Notes: generated from the letters alone by a model not told the origin. A stretch of 64,000 bases of DNA from Antennarius striatus (GCF_040054535.1 NC_090780.1:17145501-17209500), one strand, 5' to 3'; positions 1 to 20,838 are shown, counted from the stretch's first letter. A program made the numbers and translations.

Positions 1-322
1 TACAGATCACAACTGTTTCAAGAAAGATCTGTGTGCCTGTTTCAGACCCCGTTTTGTTTGTGCAGAATAGTTATAAATGAGACCCTTGGTCATATCCTTC
101 ACGATTCTTCTATTTGTTCAGCTGCTGTTGTCCTTGTTCTTAGCTCTATGTCTATTAGCTGCATTTAGAGTGAAGGAAAATCTGTGTCAAATTCCGATGT
201 GTACAATAAAACAGTTTCTATGTTATCTTCCCATTAAAATCATGAGCATTTGGGGAGAATGCAATTATTGAACCTCTGAAAATTATCTGCTTTTTGTCGC
301 TCTTTTTTGTGATAATTTGCAG
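1..322. other. SPRYD3: SPRYD3 intron (left edge)
   Basis: AT-rich non-coding sequence that ends in an acceptor (AG at 321-322). The short open frames here show no family resemblance. The upstream coding exons of SPRYD3 must lie left of the window. Confidence 0.6.
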
Positions 323-3300
323 GTGACCATCATTGATACAGGAGTGAGGGGAATGATCGCTGTTGGTTTGGTTCCTCAGTCCTATAAGCTGGACCATCAG
401 CCGGGCTGGCTCCCAGAATCTGTAGCTTTTCATGCTGATGATGGCAAGTATGTGTCAGTGATTATTCATGTATTCCTTAGTTATAATTTAAAATGTAGAA
501 CATGTCATGCCCTACATGTTAAAGGTAATACTATAGATGCTTTCTCTGTTGCGTAGAATAAATATATGAACTGTTCCACTGGACAGATGAAGCCTTTTTT
601 TGCATGAACAGTTAATAAGAGAGCCCTACAAAACTTTAGGGATTATCCATAAAAACTCTCCTGTCTTTCTTAACACAGGTTGTATAATGGTAACACTGTA
701 GGACAGCAGTTTGGTCCAAAATGCTGCAGAGGTGATAGAATTGGCTGTGGAATATCCCCGGAGTCTGATGATGGACAGCTGACAGTGTTCTTCACCAAAA
801 ACGGCAAGGAGGTGAGCGCTCCATTACTATCATGCTTCTTGATTAAATCAGGACAATATTTTAAGTAAATGGATTTATGGTTCCAGTAGTATTTTTCTGA
901 TCAACACTGGATCTGTGTGTGTCTAGCTGGGCAGTGTGGAACTCCCAGCGGCTCCTGATGCCCTCTACCCGGCCGTGGGAATGCACTCGCTGGGGGAAGA
1001 AGTGCTGCTGGACCTGAATGCTGAATGGAGGACGGAGGAAGATGATGGACAGATGATAGTGGACAGTCATGAAGAGGACTGGGGCCGCCTTTATGATGTC
1101 AGGGTGACTGGCATGGCAAGTCCTGAATCCCTTTCACTGCTACAATAATCTGGTTCAATACAGAAAATCTGGGAGCAAACATTAATGTTTGTTAGATCCC
1201 CAGGAAAATGAAATGCGATGTGTCAATTTGAACGTCTTCTCCTTTCGCGTGTCCACCCCTCATTTTGCCAGCAGCGCTTGTGTTTGTGTTTGACTCAGCT
1301 GTTGATAGAGAAGACCTGACTTAAGGAGGATGGGAGGAGGTCACAGCTGAGTCTCACTTAGACAGGAGCCAGTAATCTGTATACCACCCTCACATTTAAT
1401 CACCTCCACCATGGAGGTGGTTTGGTTTGGTTTATTCTCTCCAAGCATGATTACACAAAAACCACTTGACGCATTTGAATGCAACTGTGTGGGAGGGTTG
1501 TGCATGTACATATTCAGTTTTGGAAAGCATCCAGGTAGAGAGGTGTAGACCGAAGGTTTTTATTTGGTCGATGCAAGATCAGGCTTTTTGCACCATTTGG
1601 TGAATTACACAGAATCTACTTGATGGGGTCTGATGAAGCCAGGAGGAAGGGTGAAAAAAATAATCACGTTTTAGAGTGGATAGATGAATGGTGGCATTAG
1701 CAATGATACCAGTTGTCTGGTTAGGTTTTGACGGAGTTACCGTATATTATGAGGGTCACACTATCGTGGAACTACTGCATATAAGGTGGAATGACATAAT
1801 GGGGAAAATTAGCTTCCTTGAGAAGAATAACTTTAATTTTGTCACAGTACAGGACCCACAAACCCCTGTTGATCCTCATTCACACATGCACACCATAACA
1901 ACACACAAGAGCTAATCATAATAATTTAAAGGATATGGTTTTGACATGTTAACATGCTAGTTTGTTAAACAGTCTCGATTATATTTCATACAAATGAGTT
2001 GAAACTAGCACAGGTGTTCAGAGACCATTACAGTAGCTGCAGTTTCATCCTCAATGTTATACTTACATAATTACATAAAAGAAAGGACAGATCAACCTCA
2101 TCAGGTGAGTGTCGGATTTGTCGGATGCAAAAAAAATAAAATTCTGTTCTTTGTTTATGAGAAACGAGAAAATTTAACCAATAGCGGGTGACCATGTGTC
2201 AGTAGCGTGTTCTACTTATTACACATATGAGGATCACACTCAGCTCGGATGGTGTTCATTTTCTTTGCTGCATGCACTGAACACTCATTTTATCTCTGTT
2301 GCCGTGCCGTCAGCCCTCAAACAGAACTCGGCACAGATGATGAATCCAAATCCTGTCCTGTTTTTTGAGGAAAGAAAGAATTGCATGATATTGCAAGTCC
2401 TAATACCATGAATAAAACATTCTCTCTTTCCTCCTATTTCACTTCTGTCTCTACCGACCTGAGGAAGGAGGTGCAGACATGCCATCTTCCTCGGTATAAA
2501 GGAGCATGTGATCCAGGATGAACTCAGGGTTTTTTTGTGTCTTTTTAAAAAATTTGAATAAACTTCTTTTTGACACAGTTAGTGTGTGGCGACATCCTTA
2601 CACCAGCAGACAGGAGCAATATGTTTTATGTCAACCAGGAAAGTGTGATTTGCTAGAGCAGGAGGGCAACTGCAGCTACAGAGGAGACCTAAGATGGTCC
2701 CAAAGATATGTTCTATAGAGGAGCATTAAAAAGATGACTATGAGGTTTAGATCTAAAAACATGGTTTTTAATTTTGGGCGTAATTCAGGTAATTTTACCT
2801 GAATACTCAACATGCAGTTTGGGTTTAATTTGAAATATTATTTAGTAAAAATGACATAATTTTTTTGGAATTTCTAAATTAATCCATTATAGTAAAGAAA
2901 CCTAATCTGAATGTAAAAAACAAGTTCTGCTATTTATATATTTTTGCTTTAAACATCTCAAATCATTTTCAACACGCAAACAGGGAACTCATCCATAATG
3001 TACTCTATATGTTTGACTACATTCATTTATTAATTTATTACTATGTGTAGTTTCTGGTTAAATCGTTTTTGCTGTAGTTGTTTTATGTTTGTTAAATTGT
3101 TATACGCATCTATTGTTTTTGTAATAATGTGTCTATCATAATATACATTATTATGACCCACTTCTGCCGACTAGCTAGCCGCCAACTTTGTCTGCGGTTT
3201 GGTGCTGGGCAGCTAGCATACAGTCCGGTTATACACTGTGAACACAAAACTGTAAAAATGAACCCCGACTCTATAGGGTAGTGTTTTCATGCCAGACCAT

Positions 3301-4038
3301 GATTATAGACATGAATCCTGTCTTGGCGATCAATCATAACCTGTGCGTTTGACTCTTATTTTTGCAGCTGCTGGAGTATGTGGGTAAAGGAAAGAGCATC
3401 GTGGACGTGGGTTTGGCTCAGGCCCGTCGGCCCCTCAACACTCGCTTCCACTACTATGAGCTGGAGATCACAGATGCTGGAGAGAAGTGTTACATCGCCC
3501 TGGGGTTGGCATGCAGAGTAAGAGCCTCCACGTTTTAGTTACCACCATTATAATTACCTGTCATCACTGCTAATATCTGGCCTTTTTTCATGAGTGGGGA
3601 AGGGAACAATCGGTAATAATACCAAGGTCAGATGGTTCTGCGGTAGTCATGGGTATTTTACAGCTGTACTCCCATTAAGAGTGATCTACACGACACCTAT
3701 CTGATGTAATTCTCTCCTCCTTTTGGAGATGATATGACCAATGTTGACTTTCCAGATGGTGGGAGCGTGAAAGTGTTTTCCATCCTTCTCAGTTTAAACA
3801 CCGCTCGAATGTCAGTTCAGCTGGCGTTGAATATAAAGACAGACAGAGATAAAAGGTACTAAAAGTAGCCCTGATGATGCTGTCACGTTCCTCCATGCAG
3901 TTTTCCACTATTTCCTGCTCCTTTTAATTGTAATGTCAAACATGTCAAAACAGAATTGACACCTGTTCAAGGGTCAGCCTTGTCTGAAATCCTAAATACA
4001 CACACATTTGATTAAAAAGAGGTGAGTGTAAAGACCCC

Positions 4039-4115
<77 letters not shown>

Positions 4116-6673
4116 TACAAACAAACATGTGAGCTCACACACACCCACTTCGTCATCGCTCCCCCTCAAACACACGACTTCTCTCACTGTTTCCAGCCTG
4201 AGTGATGGATGACTGAAGGAGGAAAAGCTAACAACAGAATAAATATTGTCTCATTTCACCCCCACATCTGTTTTCCATAGACAGCAAGTTGTTCCATTTG
4301 CACATTGAACACTGTAGTATGCCTGTATGTGAAAGGTTACCCGGCCGATAAGAGGAGATCTTTGTGTTTGTGTTTAATTTGATGTGATGATGATGATGAT
4401 GATGATGATGACTTCTTTTTAAGGGTTGAAGATGTGTGTAAGTATGTGTGTGTGTTTATATATATATATATATATATGACTCCCAGGCCTCTGGTAGAGG
4501 ACCCGAGCTTGAGGATGACACACAGATACCACCCCAAAAGGGTGAGAGGGACATTAAAAAAAAAAAAAAAGTATATATTATATGTATATATGTGTGTGTG
4601 TATAAACACACACACACCGTTAGCAGCTGTGATGCTCACAGCCTCAAGGTGATGGATTACTATGTATGAGCATGTCGACCTCCTCAGTCACACAGTTTGG
4701 AGGAAGCAGTTCCATGATGTCACTGATCCTTGTCCAGAATTGTTGTTCTCTTTGTGTCTGCGGTTGCGGTGGAGAATTATGAGTCCATCAGGTCATTCCT
4801 GAGGTTTTTTTTTTATCTGCCATCATCTCGTGCAAGACACATCAATCTTCTGATGGGAAGCTTCACCCCCATGCTGCAAAAACTCAAAACAAAGCTTGTC
4901 TGTGTCTCAGGTTGACACATGCTTAGCAGTAGTTGCTCAATTGCTTCTTCTGTTGTATGAAGGAGTTGCTTATGATGCATTCCTTTTCATGTTTGTGCTG
5001 CAGGGAAATGTCTTTGTCTCTTGGCACCAGGCTTTAGGTAAACCTTATCTCTTGGGTTCATGGAATTCCTTCTGTCTTACCTTTCCCTGCGTTCTCCATC
5101 TACACCTAATTTTCTCACCTGTCAATTTTCTTCCTGTCTCATCACATCTGTGCAGTGGTAGACAGAGTTTGGTCGATATGGATACAGCAACCACTCATAT
5201 TGGGACGGGCTGTCGTGATATTTTTTTTTGATCCGTAGTGAGGCTAGAGAGCTTGTTGTCATTGGTGGGACATGTTAGTCAGTTTTCAATACGATCCTCA
5301 AAGATCGACTGATGAGAGAAAAGTTCTACCAGGATAAACACAACAAATTTAAATACAATTATGAAGTACTAAGTCATCCATCTGTCCTCAGGATATCTGA
5401 CCTTTCTTACCCTCAAGTGTCTACGAAGCACAGGTTGTGAACAAAAAATTAATTTAATATAAGTTTTGCCCTTCAGATGTTTGAAAACCAAATTCCTACT
5501 GAGCTGTTATTTTTTTCTCTATGGGTGGTATATTAATGAATAATATGATCTGACTACCTGCCTTATTTTGCAGAGCTACCCCAAAAACAGACACCCTGGC
5601 TGGAGCAGAGGGTCCATTGCATATCATGCAGGTGAGGTCTTATGAAAGTCACATTATGTCATTAGGTGCCAGCATGTTCTGAAGAGAACAAATTTGTCTG
5701 CATTATATTATTATTAGAATTAATATTATTATTAATGAGATATTTAAACAATGACCTTTGGTTTCCACCATCTGGAAACGCCCACAGTCCAATCATTGTT
5801 TTAACTTAGTATCTGATGCACGCACTCCACTCTGTCTGCATGGATTTTCCTCTTGTTGCTGTGGTTTCCTCCCACAGTCCAAACCACGCAGGTCTGGTGA
5901 GCTTGAAATCCTAAATTGCCTGTAGGAGTGAGTCGGAGTTAGTCTGTCTGTCTGTGTGGGGTGTCAACTGAACGAGATCAGTGGTTCAGAAAAAAATGGA
6001 TGGCAGTTACTTCACTGCCCGACCAGACAAAAATATTTATGTTACTGTTAGCAATAGGAGATGTTTTCTGATTCTTCATCAGCTTCTTCTGTGTTGTAAT
6101 TGCATCGCACGCTCACTTTGTTGTTTGCAGACGATGGAAAGTTGTTCCATGGAAGCGGGGTTGGCGACCCCTTCGGACCGCGCTGCTTTGAAGGGGACAT
6201 TATGGGATGTGGGATCCTGTTTCCACTTGACTACAGCCTGGATTGCGGAGGTGAACATCTTTCATGTTGTCTCCAAAGCATCGTGCTTCAACATGAATCG
6301 CTGATTGTCTTTGTCCTCCTGTGTCTGGGTTCTTCCAGATGATGCAGACGACTGTGATGTGGAGGTGTTTCAAAAACCCAGTGAAGTTCAGAATGACCTG
6401 TATGCAGGCAAAGAAGACGATGAACAAGAGGGAGAAGACGTAGAGGGGAGGAAGGTCATGGTGAGCTGCTGTCAGAATGTTGAAATGTAAAACCAGAAAA
6501 CTTTTAAACAATATTCTGATTCCCTTGTGTGGGAACAGGTTTTCTTCACCAGAAATGGGAAGGTGGTGGGCCGAAGGGAAGTAGCCTTACCTGCAGGAGG
6601 CTTGTACCCCACCATTGGAATGATGAGCAGCGGTGAGAAGGTCAGAGTGGACCTGCAGCCTCTCAGCGGCTGA
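323..6673 (+). CDS. SPRYD3: SPRY domain-containing protein 3 (5' partial, eight exons)
   Basis: Exons: 323-447, 679-811, 927-1115, 3368-3517, 5574-5631, 6131-6250, 6339-6460, 6539-6673 (TGA 6671-6673). All junction phases join into one open frame. The translation carries the end of one SPRY domain (PGWLPESVAFHADDGK, then LYNGNTVGQQFGPKC) and a complete second one. The second starts near GKGKSIVDVGLAQARRP, contains HPGWSRGSIAYHADDGK and FHGSGVGDPFGPRC, and ends at IGMMSSGEKVRVDLQPLSG. An acidic linker (ADDCDVEVF through EQEGEDVEG) splits the second domain, as in the human protein. SPRY/B30.2 domains are protein-interaction modules; the precise role of SPRYD3 is poorly known. The third intron uses a GC donor (1116-1117), which keeps residues VTGM before LLEY, as in mammals. 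The N-terminal part is outside the window. Identification is secure. Confidence 0.95.
4042..4112. repeat. (CA)n microsatellite in SPRYD3 intron
   Basis: About 35 uninterrupted CA units. It generates spurious poly-Val/Cys frames on the minus strand. Confidence 0.97.
4382..4478. repeat. (GAT)n and (TA)n tracts in SPRYD3 intron
   Basis: Roughly nine GAT/ATG units at 4382-4411, then TG-rich sequence and about twelve TA units at 4454-4478. A second A-run and TG/CA tract follows at 4555-4617. Confidence 0.85.
5835..5965 (+). repeat. Degenerate L2/SINE-tail-like fragment
   Basis: Contains the phrase GGTTTCCTCCCACAGTCCAAA followed by ACGCAGGTCTGGTGA, CCTAAATTGCC and GTAGGAGTGAGTC. This matches, in order, a very common teleost retroposon tail as I remember it. 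It lies in a SPRYD3 intron. Boundaries are approximate. Confidence 0.6.
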
Positions 6674-6818
6674 GCAGCGAAAGTAGAGTGAGGCTGAACG
6701 ATTCAGCTCTGCTGCATTTTGGATATTGAACAATATATAATACCTCCAGCTCAATGAGCTCCAAGGTGGTACTTGAAAAGTCACTATAGTGAGGATGGGG
6801 GGGGGGGGGCTGGCTAGG

Positions 6819-6824
6819 AATAAA
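6819..6824 (+). terminator. SPRYD3: Candidate SPRYD3 poly(A) signal
   Basis: AATAAA about 146 nt after the stop codon, preceded by a G-run. Further AATAAA hexamers (near 8079, 8354 and 8757) could mark longer 3' UTRs, so the true end is uncertain. Confidence 0.4.
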
Positions 6825-8985
6825 CAAAGTAATGTTATGTTGTTTTTATGTATGCTTCAAAAAGTGCCTTGTAAAGACATTTTCTTTCGTGGGGGTAAAA
6901 CTCTATTTAAGTGAATTAAATAACATAAAATGCCAAAAACGGTGTCACGAGGTATTATGGGAATAATCCAGCCTGAGTTGGTGCCAAGTAAAAACTATAC
7001 CATTTTAGCAGAAAGTATTCAAGCAGAAATGTAGCAGGACTCGCTCATCTAGCAGCCGCACTCCTGTTGATGGCCTGTTACTGACACTCAGTGGTGACAG
7101 TGATCACACTGATGTTCGGAAAGTCTTCCAGAATAATGCGCACTAATGGGAAAGCAATGTCGAGATTAAATCCAAGCCATCATTATGACCTAACACTCTG
7201 GGTTAAGCTGCTTCTAAACTGGAGTCTCACCCAGTTGACATGCTGTCATGAAACAGACAGAATCACTCCAAAATCTTTAGGAGGAATGTTTGCCAAACCC
7301 ATATCAGAGTACTGTGTTTATGTGATCGCATGGATCAGGTGATGATGGTCTGATTGATTAAATTGATGATCAGAAGAGGAATAGTACATTTTTACTAAAG
7401 GGAAAACCAAGAAAAGTAACTCTTCAAGTATTTAACCCTATCAAGACAAGAATAAGGAGGGTTAAACAACATATGATATAGTCCTGTCTAGTTCAACGTT
7501 TTCAGTGTCTGAATGTTTAAAATGAAGCCATACTGTAGCAAAATATGCTGCTCTAAAGTGTATTTGATAATCAATTTTAAATGTTTGTGTGATTTTGTTA
7601 GCAGTGACCATTGATTACAAGTTTGTGATGTGTTTTGTTTCCTTTGGTCACGAATCCAGTCGTGGGTTTTCTTATGAAAACAACTTTTTGCAGTTGATCA
7701 GTGTCAAATTGATCTGGACTAGCTTCATGTGACAGTTGTGTTTGTTTTGTGCATTACGTTGCTGACAAGACCTACCTGCTTCAAAATGGAAAGTAATAGC
7801 CTGCTAGTGGGGTTGTTTGCAGACGTCTGTGCTACAAGTTGAGATGTGAGATACTCTCAGAAATCGTAAAAATAAGCTGATGACAATGAAAACTTTGAAG
7901 ATTTTATCTCACTGGTAATATTTCAAATTGTTTTAATTTTTATGTGACATGATATAGGAACCTGATTGATGCTGTTAAACCAAACTGAATTTTAGCAGAA
8001 TTTTAAAAGATTCAAAGGAAACGCCTTATCTTACTGGCAGGTTCATCTGAGTAAGAAATGTTTGCATCCAATAAATGTCTCCCAGGTCAGCAGCATGTTT
8101 TAAAAACATTTAATGTTCTTGTGATCCTCAGCTGATCCTAAATGTGTTCTGAGCAAACACTTTGCACATCATATCAGCCTGTACTGTGGACAGTATGTAG
8201 TTATTGTCCAGTTTTGCTAGTTCAATATCTAATCTAGTAGTTCACCAGATAATACTTGTATAACAATCCTCTACTGTAGTTACCTGAACATCACAAGCTC
8301 TTTTTCTATCCGTTTACCTATTTCATACCATATACTGTATTATCATATATACAGAATAAAAGGGATTGTTCAGATGCTGTTTGTGAACACAGCACAAAGG
8401 AATCCAAGAAAAATCCTTGATTTCTGAGTCTCATCCTTTGTACGTCAAATGACAATCAACTTAAAATGTATTTTTTACCTGGAATTAGACTCCAAAATTA
8501 TATTTCTTCTACATGAACATCAACAAGAGGGCAGGGCCTGAGCACTGTTACACACATCTAGTATGTCAAAAGGGATGACAGAGGAACTGTTTGTGTTTGC
8601 CTGAACTGTTCTTTAGGGAAAACCATGACTAGTACACAATATTTCAGTGTGTCTGGATATATCCTGGTGTAATCCTTTGGTATTTGTTTCATCTTGATGT
8701 TTCTCTTCTTCACACCTCTTTTTTCATTTCAAGCAATCAGAAAAAAAGGGCCAAAAATAAAGAGTATTTACATCCACTAACTTAATAATTCTGTTTGCCT
8801 CTGTTTGTACTCTATTTGTTTTTCAACTCACAGTAAGTCTAATGATGAGGGAAAATTGAAAAAGTCAGTGTGGGATTTGTGCAAAAAAGATTTGTTTTTT
8901 CATTTTAATGTTTCAGCAGTTACCATACCTGATATATCATGATACAAATTAAAAGTATTCTGCAGTGAAAAAAATAAAAATAAAA

Positions 8986-8988
<3 letters not shown>

Positions 8989-9056
<68 letters not shown>

Positions 9057-9064
9057 CACACACA
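8989..9064. repeat. (TA)n/(CA)n microsatellite
   Basis: About 31 TA units followed by a short ACACAC stretch. Confidence 0.97.
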
Positions 9065-10046
9065 CCAACATGTTATATTTTTAAAAATAAATCACATTTG
9101 AAAACACAAATCCAGAGGGCCTTGTGTGATGTTAGATATGAATGGCATCCATCAGTAAAAACCTTAATTGGAGTTTTTAATAATTTTCCAGTTTTGTGTA
9201 TAAACAGGTGGAAGAGAACCCTCCCATCAGATTGGATGCAGGCTTCTTCACACGAAATATTGTGACGTACAATAAAAAAAAACTCCTTTAACAAACTGAC
9301 CCTACTGAACAGCTCTGGCTGCATTTGTGTCACCAGTGCTCCACCTGCAGGACAGAGCTATATGACCTCAACTGTCCAACTACTAGACGTGCATGTCATG
9401 TTAGCAAGTGCAGGCTAAAGGTAAAGATTCATTAACAATGGACTGTGTGCTTTATGCTAATTTAACAACAGGGGAAGTTACTCTCATAGTGTCTTTGGAA
9501 AGGAAAGGCTTGTTGGGAAGATCCCTAAAAGCTCAAGCAGAGTATTATAGTCTACCTTCTGTTTAGTTACTTTACTACTGAAATAGAGGCACATATGAAA
9601 ATCTAAACAACAGAGTGGCAAAGCTTTCATTTTCCACCAAAATCTGAAGATATAGTGCTCGTGTGGTTTTTGGTATAAAGTTGATATAACGGGGATGAAC
9701 ACACATGACTTTGATTTCATTAGGGAGCACTCAAAAGAGCTGTGTATAATATACTAGTTTCCTGCCCCCCCAACAGGAAATGCTGATGGTCCATTAAATT
9801 CAAACAAGAGGGACAGAAATGTGGAAATTAAATTTAATAGAGGCCCACCTTCCAGTATAATCAAGAGTCATATAAAAGCTGCATTCAATATTTTCAGAGT
9901 ATATAATTGAATTGTAAATAAAAATCTATCATTTGCGTTCTATGAATTTAAGGCAGTAATTACATTTGTGCACATTGCCTAGAAACACTACCAATAAAAA
10001 GAAAGCAAAATTAACTAATGGTGTTATAAGTAAGACTGAGATGTTC

Positions 10047-17242
<7,196 letters not shown>

Positions 17243-17251
17243 CTCTGGTAC

Positions 17252-19990
17252 CTGTCAAGCAAACATAAGCGTGTTAGTCATACCATTAATATCTCCTTTT
17301 TGCAAAAAAAATAAGGCTATTTGAAATGAACAAACATGAAATACTCCAGATCTTCAGGATTGTGATGTGGGACCAACCCTCAGATGAGCACTAGTCCAAT
17401 TTAAAATAAAATAAAATACTCCTCTACATCCTCATGTCCGCATTAGTCTCAACAACTAATTCATTGTGAGGAACTATCGTCTCCATCAGTCAAGTTCTTG
17501 TCACACCCCCATTACTCCACTGGCATACCAGGGGACTTGCACATTTGCACTCATACAGTTCTGCATGCAAACAAACAATCGTGTTTGGACTTGTACACCC
17601 ATCTTGTGAAGCCTTATTACCAGAAGATTTTCCACAGAGAAAAATGGCATCCAACAATCTGCACTGAATAAAACAGGTTTCCTTTAACTTCTCACAAACA
17701 TCAGTGAAGCAGAGAGCTATGGATGGACAGCAAGCCTCTGAAACAAGTTCTACATCTGCTGAGACGTCCTGCAGTCAGATCACTCCTTCTTTCAGCGGTC
17801 AGACAGTACATGTTGAAATTAGCACAGTGCGCCCAGCGTATAATCACAAACACAATCGTTTCTCTGACTCAGGACCATTACATCACCCCTCAGGTGTTAG
17901 ACGATACTGGTGTTAGGACTTTGGACTGAAGCGAATTTCAACATATCCTCTACTTCAAATACACAAAATCAATCAAATACTGCACAAATACAGACATAAC
18001 AATTTAATAAAACAGGCGGATTTGACAAAAATAAAAAATGAACTAAATACATACTTTTACACACACATATATGACATCAATTTCATTCACACATCTGCAT
18101 TTTCAGACTTGCAGAAGCAAAGATAAATGAAGAGTCAGATGCAAAATAGCACCAAGAATGGTCTCCAATTAGATTGTGTTATTTATGTGTCTTACGTCTA
18201 CCTAGCTTGAAGACCAAACAGAAATCTAATTTAACCTTGTATGTTTTTGTGCTTGTGTTGCCAGCTAATGATGAACGAGTTAAACGCCATGCTGAAAATA
18301 CATGGCCTTTTTTTTTAATTTTTTTTTTTTAGGTTAACTACTTGTTTCTACCGTGTTAGTCCTGGAGCCTGTTCCAGCCCGCACTGGATGGAACGGCCGG
18401 GACACACCCTTTTCATATCACCAGTCCTTCACTGGGATAACACCAGTCACAGTCGCAAATCCACTTTGTTTGTATTTCCTTAAAATGCTAAAGGAAGGCA
18501 AAGCAGCTAAAGAAAACAGATGAGCAGATAATCTCCCCACAACCAGTTTGACGGTTGAGAAATAAGTTCTTAACATTTGAAGAAATGTATGAAAAACAGC
18601 AACTGAACAGAGTTGTAATGTGACAGTAAGTACATAGCAGAGAATGTTACTGATTTAAAAAAAGAATAGGGTGGGGTTAGAGCATGTTTGAACTGTATGT
18701 GAAAACAATCAGGCTCCACATGTAGAGTTTCTTCTACGGCTTCATGGTTTGAAAGAGAGACAATAAACAATCAAAATTGTGTTCGCAGTATTATATAAGA
18801 ATCCAGCATTCAAATTTTAAATCTGAAACAAGCCTCAAGAATCCTGACATAAAGAGCACATTCAAAGCCTGATAAATACAATACAATAAGTTCAATATGT
18901 TCCTCCAGTGGGCAATGTATGTGCATAAATCAACACTTAATTTAATTGCACCGGTGAATATAATTCTATCCTCATATGTAGGACATAAAAATTAGTCATT
19001 CAAATTGCAGTGTTTATTAATGATGAGTCAGATCAACATGTAAAAGCACTTCTACACTTCACTGTCTCATGGTAAACAGTTTCTGTTTCGTCTTTTGCTT
19101 TGACAGCAACACACTTCCTGGAATTAGATTATTCCTGTTAGGTATTTCTTTTCCAAATTCAGTTTTTGAAAGATGACACACTAAGACAAGATTGTTATTA
19201 ATCAGTAACACTGGAAACAAAATCCAAACAAAGACTTTACAAGCTGGCCGTGGTCCAACAGGTACATTGCTAGTGGTGCCTTTGTGCACCTTTTGACTGG
19301 GGGATTTTCCTCTAAACACAGTCAGCTTCATCTTCCTCACTTATCAGTGTAAAGTTGATACTGACCTTTAATCCTTATTCTAAGCCAAGTTCTCCATAAC
19401 AAGTAACCAAGGAAAGTCACATTGAGTGTGACTCATACATATAAGGAGTTTCAGACCTGACTGCTTCACACACGAAAAACCTAAAACGCAACCCATATTT
19501 CCTAAGTACAATATTGAAATAAGTAATTTTGACTTAAATAAGGCCTGAGCTGTTGTTAAACAGGCATTACGACTGCTGAAGTTAGGCAGCCAGGAGCAGA
19601 CGTGTTATCTGAGGAATTTTAATTTCAGGTGTGTAAGACAGGCGGTTTTTCAAAGGACTATAGGTTTCAGTATAAGTTGTGTAGGGTATGAAAGATAGAC
19701 TAATTAAAAATAACGTAGGACACTCGGTTTTATATTTTATAGAAGTAAAAAGTCTCAATACATAAAAAATAAATGCAGCTTTAGTAAGTGGGCTGGTGTC
19801 GATAAACTTGAAGAACAGCGAGTCCTTTGAGCGCGTAGAAAACGTGCACGTGGTTTACAGTCGAAGTCAAAGGCTAAATCCAAACATTCATGAACCAGGA
19901 AGACTTTTGGTATTTATAAAACAATTCCTGATAATAGAATTTAGTATAAATGAATTGTTTTTTTGGTCCCTGCTGAGAGCCGTGCCTTAC
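17252..19990. other. LIMA1: LIMA1 first intron
   Basis: Separates the non-coding first exon from the ATG exon. It is AT-rich and contains one degenerate repeat fragment near 18357-18450. No other coding exon was recognised. Confidence 0.6.
18357..18450 (+). repeat. Degenerate L2-like tail fragment
   Basis: The phrases TCCTGGAGCCTGTTCCAGCC, GGGACACACCC and CACCAGTCCTTCACTGGGA follow the order of the common teleost L2-like tail. Boundaries are approximate. Confidence 0.55.
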
Positions 19991-20108
19991 CTGTGTGGAC
20001 TTCCTTCGGTGAACACTGGAGACACCTGACACTCACTGCTGCTGCGCGTCACAGCCCGGTGTGGATCTGTGGACTCAGCTGAGGTGGAGTGAACGGAAAG
20101 GTGTCTGG
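19991..20108 (-). other. LIMA1: LIMA1 non-coding first exon (5' UTR)
   Basis: Read on the minus strand, a GC-rich segment without ATG ends in CACACAG followed by a good GTAAGG donor (donor GT at 19989-19990). The right boundary is an estimate of the transcription start, placed about 30 nt below the TATA box. Confidence 0.65.
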
Positions 20109-20120
20109 GGGTGGGACCTC

Positions 20121-20140
20121 CTGGTCACGTGATTTTATAC
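20121..20140 (-). promoter_or_regulatory. LIMA1: LIMA1 core promoter: TATA box plus palindromic E-box
   Basis: On the minus strand TATAAAA (20133-20139) is followed directly by TCACGTGA (20125-20132), an 8-bp palindromic CACGTG E-box of the USF/MITF/TFE type, and then by a CCACCCCC GC-type box. The spacing to the non-coding exon fits a TATA-driven start near 20105-20110. The factor assignment is inference from the motif only. Confidence 0.6.
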
Positions 20141-20424
20141 CTCAGTGACCTAAGGTGTTGCGTTACCCCTACCTGGTACTGTACTTAGAGATCAGCGTGA
20201 GCGCGCCTGCAGCATTCCACGCAGGAAAATTCTTTAAAATAACGTAAAATTAGCTCCAGCGTTTTTCAAAAACAACAAGAAAAAAAAAAAACAAGCGGAA
20301 AGAAATCAAACTGATACTGAACAGCATGATTCTTCAGAAATTATTATATAAATCCCAGATTAAGAGTATGACACAATTCAATTTTTATTTTAAAACGTAA
20401 AAGTAGACTGAATCTGAACGGCAT

Positions 20425-20690
20425 CCTTTTGGAGGTGGGAGGAATCCAGAGAGAACCTACGCAGACATGGGGAGAATATGCAAACTCCTTACAGAGCGGG
20501 ACTCGAACCTGCAACCACCGTGCTGTGAGGGGACGGCGCTACCCACTGCGCCACCGTGAGTGTGAGCGTGCTGTTTGTCTGTCTTTGTGTGAGTCTCTGC
20601 AGTGCACTGGCGTTGTGCCCGGAGTGTCCCCCGCCTCACGCCCTATGCCAGCTGGGATAGGCTCCAGCTCCCCGTGAAGAGGGGATTAAA
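20425..20690 (-). mobile_element. tRNA-derived teleost SINE with L2-like tail
   Basis: On the minus strand it shows an A-box-like TGGCGCAGTGGGTAGCG and a B-box-like GGTTCGAGTCC with tRNA-like spacing. These are followed by the common fish retroposon stretch GGAGTTTGCATATTCTCCCC. The right flank (GGGATAGGCTCCAGCTCCCC on the plus strand) resembles an L2-type tail. Boundaries are approximate and no target duplication was resolved. Confidence 0.75.
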
Positions 20691-20835
20691 TATGAAAAAC
20701 AACAACTGCTGACTACTGATGTTAATAAAACACAATTAAAAGTACAGAGCTCTATTTTTTGTTTTTTTTTACTTCAAATTTTATTTACTATCATAATTAA
20801 AAAGTAAAAACCAAAGACACAGAACAAAAATAACA

Positions 20836-20838
<3 letters not shown>

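Larger units (their letters stand above)
6674..10046. other. 3' UTR / intergenic space between SPRYD3 and LIMA1
   Basis: Two convergent genes end here. The left part probably contains the SPRYD3 3' UTR and the right part the LIMA1 3' UTR; an ATTAAA on the minus strand at 9833-9838 is a possible LIMA1 signal. Apart from a TA microsatellite I see no coding or structural feature. Confidence 0.6.

Noticed and set aside
20457-20639. tRNA-like A and B boxes
   Set aside because: They belong to a SINE with a retroposon tail; no intact cloverleaf was seen.
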